Part shown: piece after piece, positions 24,594-32,424 of the stretch
Layout: each line of letters begins with the position of its first letter
How positions within the stretch are numbered: the first letter of the stretch is position 1
Assembly (NCBI GenBank): GCA_016932505.1
Contig: JAFGCT010000003.1
Coordinates: forward strand, 1-46,931
DNA length: 46,931 bases
Source: Candidatus Peregrinibacteria bacterium
GTDB lineage: Bacteria > Patescibacteriota > Gracilibacteria > UM-FILTER-43-11
Reading direction: 5' to 3'
Made by a program: the position numbers and the translations under genes
The notes under the pieces: model-generated
What the model was told of the DNA's origin: nothing
What the model saw: the letters and a program-made list of their open reading frames with translations, nothing else
The model's database searches: none

Positions 24594-25160
24594 ATGAAAG
24601 TAATAATAATAATTCTATTTTTGTCGAGTATTACATACTTGATATTTGTTAAAGGTACAGAGTCTAATTTGAAGTCAAAAGCTGATAAAACTGAACAGAT
24701 TTGTCTGGATATGGAAAAAAAGAGTGGAGTGAAAAAGTATGGCAAGTATCCACTTAGTACTCCAGGAGAATGGCACGTTTCATATAAGCTTAAAATCATG
24801 CGTCTTGATAAGCCAAAGCCAGAAATAAACAAGTGGAAGTGGAATTGTGGTCGTGGAACTAAATTGGTTGATCGATTTTATTTTGATTCAATTATAGATA
24901 AAACCCCCATAGATGGAACTAAAACTATTCTGGAGGAAGCAAAGAACTGCATTGGCTATATTTGCGAGAGGGATGATGGGCGATATATTTTTTCTTCTGC
25001 GAGTTGCGATGGATTTTTTAAACTTGCTGCCAACAGAGAAGAATGGTTACTGTGGTCAAACCCGTCGTATTGCGTTTGTCCAAAATATGTTTTTGATACA
25101 ATTGACTATAATCCCAGCAACCAATGTAATTTAATAAGGGGCTTTCCGCTCAAGGAATAA
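24594..25160 (+). CDS. Secreted or anchored Cys-containing protein of unknown function
   Basis: 188 aa, not recognised. The N-terminus MKVIIIILFLSSITYLIFVKG is a signal peptide or anchor. The outer part has seven Cys in total, clustered late (KNCIGYICERDDG, SASCDGFF, SYCVCPKY, SNQCNLI), suggesting disulfides. Unlike its neighbours it has a strong AGGAG site, its own promoter and its own terminator, so 24472-25237 looks like a self-contained unit. It sits just after the tRNA and its odd 3' copy, a classic place for inserted DNA; no integrase is present. Confidence 0.7.
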   Translation: MKVIIIILFLSSITYLIFVKGTESNLKSKADKTEQICLDMEKKSGVKKYGKYPLSTPGEWHVSYKLKIMRLDKPKPEINKWKWNCGRGTKLVDRFYFDSIIDKTPIDGTKTILEEAKNCIGYICERDDGRYIFSSASCDGFFKLAANREEWLLWSNPSYCVCPKYVFDTIDYNPSNQCNLIRGFPLKE

Positions 25161-25184
25161 TTTTTCCGTTGATGATTATGTGTT

Positions 25185-25237
25185 CCCGCCACTACCTACC
25201 GACTTTTTCTTATAAGTCATGAGTGGCGGGGTTTTTT
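25185..25237 (+). terminator. Rho-independent terminator with nested hairpin
   Basis: Outer stem CCCGCCACT (25185-25193) pairs with AGTGGCGGG (25222-25230) and is followed by GTTTTTT. An inner stem GACTT/AAGTC sits inside the loop. Confidence 0.88.
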
Positions 25238-25255
25238 AATTTGGATTGCTTAGTA

Positions 25256-25284
25256 TTGTTATATACCTATATATATGGTATAAT
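25256..25284 (+). promoter_or_regulatory. Extended -10 promoter
   Basis: -35 TTGTTA (25256-25261), 17 bp, TATAAT (25279-25284) preceded by TGG (extended -10). The start of transcription is expected about 16 bp before the ATG of the next gene, which has no Shine-Dalgarno. Confidence 0.85.
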
Positions 25285-25306
25285 ATTAAGATAATATTCA
25301 ATATTT

Positions 25307-26203
25307 ATGACTTTAAGATCATCATCAGAAAAATTAGGTAAAGATTTAGTACCATCTTTAGATTCACTAAAGGCTGATGTTGGACCTAAAAAAGGTGGTG
25401 ATAAATTTGTTGAGTTAGTTGAAAACAAATGGGGGCCGGTTGCGGGTTTGGGTGCGGCAGCTTTAATGGATTATTTTGGTTTTGGTAAGCCGGATGCTGA
25501 GAAAGAAAAAGAATCATCTGAAAATACTAATGAAAATAAATCCAAGAGTGCATTGGCAAAATTAAAAAGTAGTGTATCGAAAAGGGAAGTTAAAAAAGTT
25601 GAAAATAAGAAACCGGAAAAGTCAGAGATTGATGCTAAGTTAGAACTTAAATCGAAAAAGATGACTGATGCAGAAATCAGATTACTTACAGAAAAGATTG
25701 AATCATTAAATCCGGCTCAGAGGGTAATGTTTGCAATAATGCTAGCCAGAGAAAAATTTCACACGGGAGCTAAGCATTGTGGCGATTGGGTTGATAGGAT
25801 TATGAAAAGCGTAGGATGTTCTGCTACAAATACTATTTATCATAATTTGAATTATCCGGGGCTAGACTGTGGAAGTGTAAGAGCTCAACCTTCTGACATA
25901 GCTCAGATAACTCCTGGTGACCATTTATATTACAATAATAAAAACACTGCTTCTCAACATGGGAATCACAGTGCTATATTTTTAAAATGGATAAATGAAG
26001 AAGAGCAAATAGCTCAGGTTGTAAGCTATACAGCTAAGAGTAATCGAATAAGTGTTCACAAGGCAAATTTTAAAAAGCAAGGCATCACTCATATCGCAAA
26101 GCCTGTGATTAAAAACCCCGTTAGGCTCGCAGAACTAGAATACCAATTAAAAGACCAACCTGCTCATATTGCTGGAAAAGCGGAAATTGATTTAGTTGCT
26201 TAA
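25307..26203 (+). CDS. Protein with C-terminal Cys/His amidase-like (NlpC/P60- or CHAP-like) domain
   Basis: 298 aa. Residues 1-55 include a hydrophobic Gly/Ala stretch (GPVAGLGAAALMDYFGFG). Residues 60-120 are Lys/Glu-rich and probably disordered. A helix-rich region (TEKIESLNPAQRVMFAIMLAREKF) follows. Residues 155-270 look like a papain-fold amidase: KHCGDWVDRIMK places a Cys at the head of a helix, and ITPGDHLYYNNKN with HGNHSAIFLKW supplies the His in a beta strand. Such domains cut peptidoglycan stem peptides or similar amides. No signal peptide is visible, so export or a cytosolic substrate remains open. Convergent with rplI, 3 bp apart. Confidence 0.65.
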   Translation: MTLRSSSEKLGKDLVPSLDSLKADVGPKKGGDKFVELVENKWGPVAGLGAAALMDYFGFGKPDAEKEKESSENTNENKSKSALAKLKSSVSKREVKKVENKKPEKSEIDAKLELKSKKMTDAEIRLLTEKIESLNPAQRVMFAIMLAREKFHTGAKHCGDWVDRIMKSVGCSATNTIYHNLNYPGLDCGSVRAQPSDIAQITPGDHLYYNNKNTASQHGNHSAIFLKWINEEEQIAQVVSYTAKSNRISVHKANFKKQGITHIAKPVIKNPVRLAELEYQLKDQPAHIAGKAEIDLVA

Positions 26204-26206
26204 GAA

Positions 26207-26653
26207 TTATTCCTCTTCTTTAATAGTAACCTTAATATTTACCTTAACACCTTCTGCAAGTTCAAGGGTTACTTTGTGGTCACCAACAGTTTTAATATGT
26301 TCTTTAAGCTTTATCATATCTTTCTCAATCTCAATTTTCTGCTCCTTTTTTAAGGCTTCAACAATATCTTTATCACCAATTGAACCATAAAGTTTTTTAC
26401 CTTTGCTTTTCATTGTGAAAGAAAGAACTACGTCTTTAAGCTTTTCAGCTGTTTCTTTTGCATTAGCAACGATTTCTTCAAGTTTTTTCAATCTGTCAGA
26501 CTGAATTTTATCAGCTTTTTTAAGTAGAGCCGGTGTAGCTGGTACTGCCAATAACTGGGGAAATAGAAAATTTCGAGCGTAACCGCTTTTAACTGTAACG
26601 GCTTCCCATTCGTTTCCAAGGTTTGGTACTCGTTTTTTTAGAATTACTTTCAT
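26207..26653 (-). CDS. rplI: Ribosomal protein bL9
   Basis: 148 aa. MKVILKKRVPNLGNEWEAVTVKSGYARNFLFP is the bL9 N-terminal rRNA-binding domain, followed by the long connecting helix and a C-terminal domain with SKGKKLYGSIGDKDIVEALKKE. It is a 50S subunit protein. It is the last gene of the secG - solute-binding protein - rplI series on the minus strand, separated from the binding-protein gene by an 85 bp gap with TTGAAGATTGAA words. No Shine-Dalgarno. Confidence 0.96.
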   Translation of the reverse strand: MKVILKKRVPNLGNEWEAVTVKSGYARNFLFPQLLAVPATPALLKKADKIQSDRLKKLEEIVANAKETAEKLKDVVLSFTMKSKGKKLYGSIGDKDIVEALKKEQKIEIEKDMIKLKEHIKTVGDHKVTLELAEGVKVNIKVTIKEEE

Positions 26654-26673
26654 TTTGTTATGTATTACTTATT

Positions 26674-26738
26674 AAATATTGAAGATTGAATGTTATTTGT
26701 ATAATTTTCAATCTTGAATTTTTAATCTTTAATCAAGA
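26674..26738. repeat. TTGAAGATTGAA / TTCAATCTTGAA inverted word array
   Basis: ATTGAAGATTGAATG on the left faces TTTTCAATCTTGAATTTTTAATCTTTAATC on the right (read as short words). The same word is tandem at 34.1 kb. Confidence 0.65.
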
Positions 26739-28925
26739 TTAGAATTGTTTTGTTATCCATGCAAGGAATGTAAGCGGGTTTACTCCATCTTTTAATTTCC
26801 TATCCACTTTAGCATACCAGTTTTCAACTTCTGCGAATCTGTCGCTAGTTGTGGCCAGGTTATCAAATGATGCATTTTGGACTTTGCTGGATAATGCGTA
26901 ATAGTAAGTTGGGCTATATAGGAATACAGCCGGTGCCTCTTGGCTTATGATAGATTGTATATCACTAAGGGTGTCCTTGCGTTTTTCTTCATCGCTTTCA
27001 TAACGTGCTTTTTCAAGCAGGCTATCAACAACAAAGTTTTTGAATTGTGAAAGATTTAATCCACCCTCTTTTGCCTGACTACTATGCCAGTAAGGATAAG
27101 CGTCGAGATTATACCCTAAGTTCTGACCAAAAATCAATAAGTCATATTCTCTTTTATTTACTCTATCTTGGAACTCTGAATTTTCAAGTATCTCTATATT
27201 GATTTCAACGCCAATTTTTTTCCATTGTTTTTGTATTATCTCAGCTACTTTTCCGTATGTTTCCGGTGTTTTACTTGTAATTAAATTTAAAGATAATTTT
27301 TCACCTTTTTTATTTACTCTTGTAGGTAAATCCGGAGCGGCGGCATTTTCTTCTGCTAATTTTTCCTTCTCTTGTTCGGTAAATGTTTCTTTTGTTCCGT
27401 ATGTAATAGTAATTGCATCAATTTCTTTTTTCTTTTCATCAAAATCGACTGCATATACTCTGAAGATGTTTTTTCCTGGAACAAGATTCTCAAATTCTAC
27501 ACTTGCCATATAACTCCATCCCGGATCTCCAGGTGTATATTTTTTTAATTCGTAATCGTCTACAAATACAGCCTTTGTATCCTTAGGCGCAGTTCCGGTA
27601 ATTGTTACTTTATCTTGTGTAGTCTGCCAATCCTTTCCCTCATTTGGACTATTGATAAATGTAACTTCGGATGTATCGTTTGGGTCTTTTTCCGGTTCGG
27701 GTACATCGGTGGACGCTTCTGTGGACGCGAGATCTCGTGTCCCTATATCGTCGGTTTCTTCATCGTCGGCTTCTTCATCTTCGGTTTCTACATCGTCGGT
27801 TTCTTCATCAGTCATTTCTTCTTCAGGGTCGGGGATTTTCCATTGTGTGTCGAATAATGCACCGTTTGCTTTGCTTACACTGAATTGATTCATCCAATTT
27901 TCCTGATCAATTTCTAGCAGGGGAGTATCTATTGTTTTGCGTTGTTCGATTTCTTTGATCAATTCGTTTTTATCTGTACCTAATTGTAGTGCAAGCCTTA
28001 CCATGCTTGCCTTTAATTTATCCGATTCACTATTAATAAATATTGCTACGTACTGAGGAAGTTCGTATCTTTCAAGTGTAAGCCCCTTTGAAAGTACTTT
28101 GTCAGTAAATTCAACGGGAACATTTCTTATTCCATCTAGATCGCTTGCCTTTTTAATCAAATCATTAAAGCTTGGAAATAATTTGATTATTAAATTTTCT
28201 ATATGAGGAGGTTCACCGTAATATTCGTCGAAGGCTTCAAGGCTAATTTCAATATGGTCATCAAAAATATTCTGAGCTATAAATTTGTATCTTCCTGAGC
28301 CAATTGGCATGTAATTAAATGGTGCAGATTCAAGGTATTCTACTGGTTCGTTTTCTAATAAATGTTTAGGAAGAATTCCCGCCATTGTTTTAACCAAAAA
28401 GAACGAATCGGGATTTTCTAGTAGAAACTGAACAGTACGTTCATCAATTTTTACAACTTTAATGCCACTATAGTCATTGTAATTCAGAATTGCGCCTTTA
28501 AATACAGGGTCTTTTATTACTGAATTAAAAGTAAAAAGAACATCATCTGCAGTTAACGGCTCTCCATCATGCCATTTAATATTCTCTTTTAATACAAATG
28601 TGTATTCCTTTCCATTAGATGAGATTTTGAAGTTTGCAAGATCACCAATAATATCTCTTGTTTTTGGGTCGTATTTTGTAAGTCCTGAAAAAACCAGCTG
28701 AGTTATATCGTGTGATATTGTTCCCTGATTAACAAAAAGAGGGTTAATCGCCCCTACCTTTCCAACTGCACCTTCTGCATAAATACCGCCATTAACAGGA
28801 GAAACGCTTGAATGTTCGTAATAAAATGCTTTCCCAATCCTGAACCCCGAAAATAAAACAATAATTGCCAGGAAAACCACAGCAATTGTTTCATATTTTC
28901 CTAATTTTTTTAGCGGGTTGGACAT
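26739..28925 (-). CDS. Membrane-anchored SBP_bac_5 family protein with inserted acidic linker and Ig-like domain
   Basis: 728 aa; family members are about 500-600. The N-terminal hydrophobic anchor is at about 13-30, with no lipobox. The SBP_bac_5 (OppA/DppA-like) fold starts with NPLFVNQGTISHDITQLVFS and EYTFVLKENIKWHDGEPLTA. At about residue 365 it is interrupted by an Asp/Glu/Thr-rich segment to about 410, then an Ig-like or Big-type domain to about 508 (VTITGTAPKDTKAVFVDDYEL, then VPGKNIFRVYAVD). The fold resumes near 525 and ends with SPTYYYALSSKVQNASFDNL. It likely binds peptides or similar solutes outside the cell. No ABC permease or ATPase gene is adjacent. Confidence 0.88.
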   Translation of the reverse strand: MSNPLKKLGKYETIAVVFLAIIVLFSGFRIGKAFYYEHSSVSPVNGGIYAEGAVGKVGAINPLFVNQGTISHDITQLVFSGLTKYDPKTRDIIGDLANFKISSNGKEYTFVLKENIKWHDGEPLTADDVLFTFNSVIKDPVFKGAILNYNDYSGIKVVKIDERTVQFLLENPDSFFLVKTMAGILPKHLLENEPVEYLESAPFNYMPIGSGRYKFIAQNIFDDHIEISLEAFDEYYGEPPHIENLIIKLFPSFNDLIKKASDLDGIRNVPVEFTDKVLSKGLTLERYELPQYVAIFINSESDKLKASMVRLALQLGTDKNELIKEIEQRKTIDTPLLEIDQENWMNQFSVSKANGALFDTQWKIPDPEEEMTDEETDDVETEDEEADDEETDDIGTRDLASTEASTDVPEPEKDPNDTSEVTFINSPNEGKDWQTTQDKVTITGTAPKDTKAVFVDDYELKKYTPGDPGWSYMASVEFENLVPGKNIFRVYAVDFDEKKKEIDAITITYGTKETFTEQEKEKLAEENAAAPDLPTRVNKKGEKLSLNLITSKTPETYGKVAEIIQKQWKKIGVEINIEILENSEFQDRVNKREYDLLIFGQNLGYNLDAYPYWHSSQAKEGGLNLSQFKNFVVDSLLEKARYESDEEKRKDTLSDIQSIISQEAPAVFLYSPTYYYALSSKVQNASFDNLATTSDRFAEVENWYAKVDRKLKDGVNPLTFLAWITKQF

Positions 28926-28978
28926 ATTAAATAAACACAGGACTAAGGACTAAGAACTATTTCTCGTCCCGTGTGTTA

Positions 28979-29197
28979 TTAAATGATTACAATTAGCAGT
29001 GCATTTAAAATAAATAACGTTGCTAATACAATTGTTGTTATATATATGAATTTTTCTGGGCCTCTTTTTGTTGTTTGAAAACCTTCACTGCCTCCCCCCA
29101 TCATTGCGCTAAGACCTCCGTCTTTGTTTTGCATTAGAATAAAGATTGAAAGAAGAATTGATATAACGACCTGAACTATTAGTATAATTTTATCCAT
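28979..29197 (-). CDS. secG: Protein translocase subunit SecG
   Basis: 72 aa, typical length. Two membrane helices (about 3-22 and 50-71) are separated by the conserved cytoplasmic loop MQNKDGGLSAMMGGGSEGF, which continues QTTKRGPEKF. SecG supports the SecYEG channel. It is the first gene of the secG - binding protein - rplI series. The 53 bp gap to the next gene contains GGACTAAGGACTAAG words. Confidence 0.94.
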   Translation of the reverse strand: MDKIILIVQVVISILLSIFILMQNKDGGLSAMMGGGSEGFQTTKRGPEKFIYITTIVLATLFILNALLIVII

Positions 29198-29257
29198 AAT
29201 ATTAATTTGTTAGCAGAGGGATTTTAGCACATAGGGGTTTTATGTTCAATACAAATA

Positions 29258-29320
29258 AAATTATCATTTATCAATTATCATTTATCAATTATCATTTATC
29301 AATTATCATTTAACATTTTT
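29258..29320. repeat. TTATCAATTATCAT tandem word array
   Basis: Four near-exact 14-nt units of TTATCAATTATCAT (read continuously from 29264) end in TAACATTTTTCAA. The same word with AACATTT variants recurs at 38.52-38.57 kb and 45.77-45.81 kb. This is the first part of the 337-bp gene-free gap; the rest holds the promoter, structured RNA and leader described next. Confidence 0.85.
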
Positions 29321-29335
29321 CAATTTTAATTCGAG

Positions 29336-29344
29336 TGGTATAAT
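29336..29344 (+). promoter_or_regulatory. Extended -10 element before the structured RNA
   Basis: TGGTATAAT at 29336-29344 has the TGn extension. The -35 region is A/T-rich without a good match. Transcription should begin near 29351. Confidence 0.6.
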
Positions 29345-29350
29345 TCACAC

Positions 29351-29476
29351 TCTTTTTACTGCTCATTAAAAACATAGCTTTTATATCGGGACATCACTTT
29401 TTTATTCGCCGAGCGAATAACAATTAAGTCCGCTGTGACGGATAGAAAGGAGGATTCCCCCGATATAAAGTTTTTT
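29351..29476 (+). ncRNA. Candidate structured RNA or leader closed by an 11-bp stem with T-run
   Basis: TTTATATCGGG (29380-29390) pairs perfectly with CCCGATATAAA (29459-29469), and TTTTTT follows (29471-29476). Inside are a 7-bp hairpin TTATTCG/CGAATAA (29402-29420), a short hairpin TCCG/CGGA (29429-29442), and a purine-rich AAAGGAGG (29446-29453). Promoter, multibranched fold and T-run fit a small RNA or a terminating (attenuator/riboswitch-like) leader of the following lipoprotein gene. I match no known class. A 19-codon reading frame starts at 29479 and its stop overlaps the next gene's ATG (ATGA), but it lacks a ribosome site. Confidence 0.5.
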
Positions 29477-29534
29477 GTATGAAATTTTCACAAAATATTT
29501 GGCATAGAAGGCCAGTTTTCAAAGGAGACAATAG

Positions 29535-30842
29535 ATGAAAACGATGAGAATTTTGTTTGTAACGGTTATTTTTCTGACTATGGGCGTTTTGAATGGTTGT
29601 TCACTCGGTGAGGAAGTGCTTATGAATAATGCAATCAAAGGACTTGAAAAAGAGGATCCTTTGGATAGAGAGAAAGCGATTCTGGATCTTGATTATTTTT
29701 TAAATTCCGAGGAGCTTTCCTTAGAAGTAAAAAGGAAAATGGTTGGACCATTGCTTGCATATTTAAAGAAAGAGAAGAATGGTCATAACCTATACATGAC
29801 ACTTAATTTGCTTGAATCTTTCGTAAGAAAAGATTTTCCTGTTAAGGTTAGATCAGATATTGCCAAAACGGTTTTATCTATGACAGGGGATGATAGACTT
29901 ACTGTACGCGAAAAAGTTTCAAGCGTTTTAAACGAGTTGTCTGATTCAAAAATGCCTACTCAGCAGAAGATTAAAATGATAGAACCTGCCTTGAAATTCT
30001 ATAGTTTAGGTGTCCCATATTCTTCAGGAATTTTATCTGGTCTTGTTCGTTCTGATATTCCATTTGATAAAAAAATGAAGATTGCAACTGCCGTTTTAAA
30101 GACATATGGCTTCAACAACGAGGGAGAGCTTGTGCTTTTGAATATGGTAGATGAAAAAATTCCTGCAGATATGAAAGTCGAAATAGCAAGAAGCACAATT
30201 ACGTGTTTATTGATTAAAAAAGGCGGTAATAATATTGCCGGCAGATTGGCCATTCAGGATATTCCGGTTGAAATGAAAGAGGAAATGTTCAATTTGTTAA
30301 TTCCTTTTTTAGATTCGGAGGATGTTGATACTCGCAGAACTGCGCTATCGTCTTTTGGATCCTTTGCACTTTCTAATATCAGCAATGCCAGTAAGGAAAA
30401 GGTTGTACCTACTTTAATAAAGATTATGGTAGCTGATAAGGAATGGCGGATTCAGGCAGAGGCCGCTGATGCACTTGGATTTTTTGCTGAATCGGATATT
30501 TCACCGGAAGTTAAGATAACTATGATTGAGCCAGCTAAAGGTGTGCTTAATCAAATGAAGCAACTTTATAAAGACGATTCATCCGAGTATGTTATGAGGG
30601 TCCATCTTGAGGGGATGGCTGGTGCTCTTTTGGGTAGTATTGCCGAGTCACCAGGCGTTCCCCTTGAGTTAAAAGCTACCTTTGTAGAGCCGCTGGTTCA
30701 GGTTGCGCATTGTTATAATGACGATATAAGCGCGATTGGAGTAAAAAATTTAGGCGTGCTTTTGAAACTTGATATTCCAAAAGCTTCGAAGGAGAAAATT
30801 CGCAAAGAAATTAAAAGAGTTGAGGAAATAAAGAAACATTAG
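29535..30842 (+). CDS. Lipoprotein with HEAT-like helical repeats
   Basis: 435 aa. The signal peptide ends in a lipobox (MGVLNGC, Cys about 22). The mature protein is a run of roughly 35-45-residue helical units with recurring Ile/Met-Pro-x-x-x-Lys turns: KMPTQQKIKMIEPALKF, DIPFDKKMKIATAVLK, KIPADMKVEIARSTI, DIPVEMKEEMFNLLIPFL, DISPEVKITMIEPA. This is a HEAT/ARM-like solenoid, probably a binding scaffold on the outer face of the membrane. AAAGGAG lies 7 nt before the ATG, after a TGGC/GCCA hairpin, matching the leader of the 24594 gene. Its own promoter region and terminator-like hairpin make it a self-contained unit. Confidence 0.82.
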   Translation: MKTMRILFVTVIFLTMGVLNGCSLGEEVLMNNAIKGLEKEDPLDREKAILDLDYFLNSEELSLEVKRKMVGPLLAYLKKEKNGHNLYMTLNLLESFVRKDFPVKVRSDIAKTVLSMTGDDRLTVREKVSSVLNELSDSKMPTQQKIKMIEPALKFYSLGVPYSSGILSGLVRSDIPFDKKMKIATAVLKTYGFNNEGELVLLNMVDEKIPADMKVEIARSTITCLLIKKGGNNIAGRLAIQDIPVEMKEEMFNLLIPFLDSEDVDTRRTALSSFGSFALSNISNASKEKVVPTLIKIMVADKEWRIQAEAADALGFFAESDISPEVKITMIEPAKGVLNQMKQLYKDDSSEYVMRVHLEGMAGALLGSIAESPGVPLELKATFVEPLVQVAHCYNDDISAIGVKNLGVLLKLDIPKASKEKIRKEIKRVEEIKKH

Positions 30843-30854
30843 AAAGGGGAATCC

Positions 30855-30923
30855 AAACAGACCGGTTCGTTATATACTTAATGCTTAAAGCTTAGTTATA
30901 ACTTAAACCGAATCGGTCTGTTT
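30855..30923 (+). terminator. Long hairpin after the HEAT-like gene
   Basis: A 15-bp stem pairs AAACAGACCGGTTCG (30855-30869) with CGAATCGGTCTGTTT (30909-30923), with one G-T pair. The 39-nt loop can itself fold (GCTTAAAGC). The T-run after it is broken (TGTTTGTTG), so terminator function is likely but not certain. Confidence 0.65.
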
Positions 30924-30941
30924 GTTGTATTTAAGAAAATA

Positions 30942-30969
30942 TTGACAAAAAGTGGAAAAAATGTATAAT
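30942..30969 (+). promoter_or_regulatory. Strong sigma-70-type promoter
   Basis: Consensus -35 TTGACA (30942-30947), 16 bp, consensus -10 TATAAT (30964-30969). It is 28 bp before the histidine kinase ATG, so a short leader of about 20 nt is expected. Confidence 0.92.
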
Positions 30970-30997
30970 AACAAGCCTTATATTAATCATTATTTAA

Positions 30998-32407
30998 ATG
31001 AACCCAAGAGATATAGATTTAAGTGGAACGGAAATTGATGAATCAAAAGAAGTAGATGTTTTTGAAAATAGTGATTTTCGACGAATCGTGGGTGCATTAT
31101 TGGGAATAAAAAGAAGTGAAGATAATATTGATGTTCGTTTGCAAATGGCTGAGTTATCTAATATATCAGTTTCTTCGGAAGTAGCTCAGGGAATAATTAA
31201 AACTGCAGATGATATTTTGGATATTATTACCAATGTTTCATCTCATAATTCAAAACCTGAAGAAGTTGTATCTATGTATAAGGTTGTTACCTCTGAATTA
31301 GATGGTGATGAAAAATCTTTTTTTATTAAGGAATTCAACGAGAGACTTCTTAAAAGAATGCTTGAGCTCTTTTCACATACGCCTACACCTGATGAAATTA
31401 AATCATCAAATGACCCACAGGCTTTAATTGATGAATATCGCAAATTTTTTACTCCTTTTTCAAGTTATTTTCATATTATCCTAAATCTTCCGCTGGATAG
31501 TACGTCTCAGGAATTTATAGCTAATATGAGGCATGATTTTGGTAATTTATTATGTGATATTCCCTATTTATATGAAATGTATGCAAAGAAGGATGAATAT
31601 AGGCCATTCGTGGATGGGGGATATAATGATGCTTTAGTTATGAGGGATATTCTGGCTGCTAATTTTTCCATTATTACACAAGATTTTCCTTTAAAGAAAT
31701 TTAAACCTGCTGAATGCTTTTTACGTTCAGCTATTCAAATGAAAGCGCGCTATTCAATGAATGTATCTAAAAGGTCTGATGAAAATTTTGTTCCTATGGA
31801 AGAACTTAATAGTGAGGGGACTGTTCTTGTAGATATTGATGATGGTATGGAAATTGTTGGTAATGAGTATGCATTAAGCTTAGTTGCATATAATTTATTA
31901 AAAAACTCGATTAGACCTGCTGAAAAACAAAAAAGGAAAGTAAATGCTTCTATACAAATTAAGGAGGTCTCAGATGGGGTTGTTTCTATTGTTGTAATGG
32001 ATACTGGTATCGGAGTTTCTTATGACGAGCTCAGAGATCATTTTACAACTTCCGCACAGATGAAACTTGAAAGTGGAAATCCACTTACTTTATGTGAAAA
32101 GCTTTTATTGGATGATCAATGGAGAACAAGAGTTACGCCACATCTTTTACATGAACAGCTTCTTAGAAGAGGAGAGAGCCTTTCTTCAGGTGGTACAGGT
32201 ATTGGTCTTGATATTGTTAGGCAGATTGCCGAGGCTCATCAAGGTGATGTACGTGTTTATGACCATTCTAAATATGGTGCCGGTGTGGAAATTCTTTTGC
32301 CCAATATTGAATCCGATGACCCAGAAAGGAGAAAAAGGGTGGTGGAAGATTATATTAAAGATAGTTTGGTAAAAGGAATACCAAGCCGTAAAGATTTAGC
32401 TGCTTAA
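30998..32407 (+). CDS. Soluble sensor-type histidine kinase
   Basis: 469 aa with no membrane segment. Residues 1-165 form an acidic helical N-terminal region of unknown sensing role. A candidate phospho-acceptor box, NMRHDFGNLL, has His179. The HATPase_c domain spans about 285-450: N-box AYNLLKNSIRP (Asn303), G1 VVMDTGIGV (Asp335), and G2 SSGGTGIGLDIVRQI, followed by GAGVEILLPN. It should bind ATP and phosphorylate His179, but no response regulator is adjacent. It has a near-consensus promoter and is followed 17 bp later by comF. Confidence 0.88.
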   Translation: MNPRDIDLSGTEIDESKEVDVFENSDFRRIVGALLGIKRSEDNIDVRLQMAELSNISVSSEVAQGIIKTADDILDIITNVSSHNSKPEEVVSMYKVVTSELDGDEKSFFIKEFNERLLKRMLELFSHTPTPDEIKSSNDPQALIDEYRKFFTPFSSYFHIILNLPLDSTSQEFIANMRHDFGNLLCDIPYLYEMYAKKDEYRPFVDGGYNDALVMRDILAANFSIITQDFPLKKFKPAECFLRSAIQMKARYSMNVSKRSDENFVPMEELNSEGTVLVDIDDGMEIVGNEYALSLVAYNLLKNSIRPAEKQKRKVNASIQIKEVSDGVVSIVVMDTGIGVSYDELRDHFTTSAQMKLESGNPLTLCEKLLLDDQWRTRVTPHLLHEQLLRRGESLSSGGTGIGLDIVRQIAEAHQGDVRVYDHSKYGAGVEILLPNIESDDPERRKRVVEDYIKDSLVKGIPSRKDLAA

Positions 32408-32424
32408 TAATAAATTAAATTGGA

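Noticed and set aside
27615-27888. Overlapping plus-strand frames rich in Ser or Phe/Arg/Leu
   Set aside because: They are reverse readings of the Asp/Glu/Thr-rich linker of the solute-binding protein; the bias comes from the repeat.
29258-29320. Possible CRISPR array in the TTATCAATT repeats
   Set aside because: Units are 14 nt, adjacent and without unique spacers; no cas genes are in the window. The other word arrays and the 32-bp tandem repeat fail the same test.
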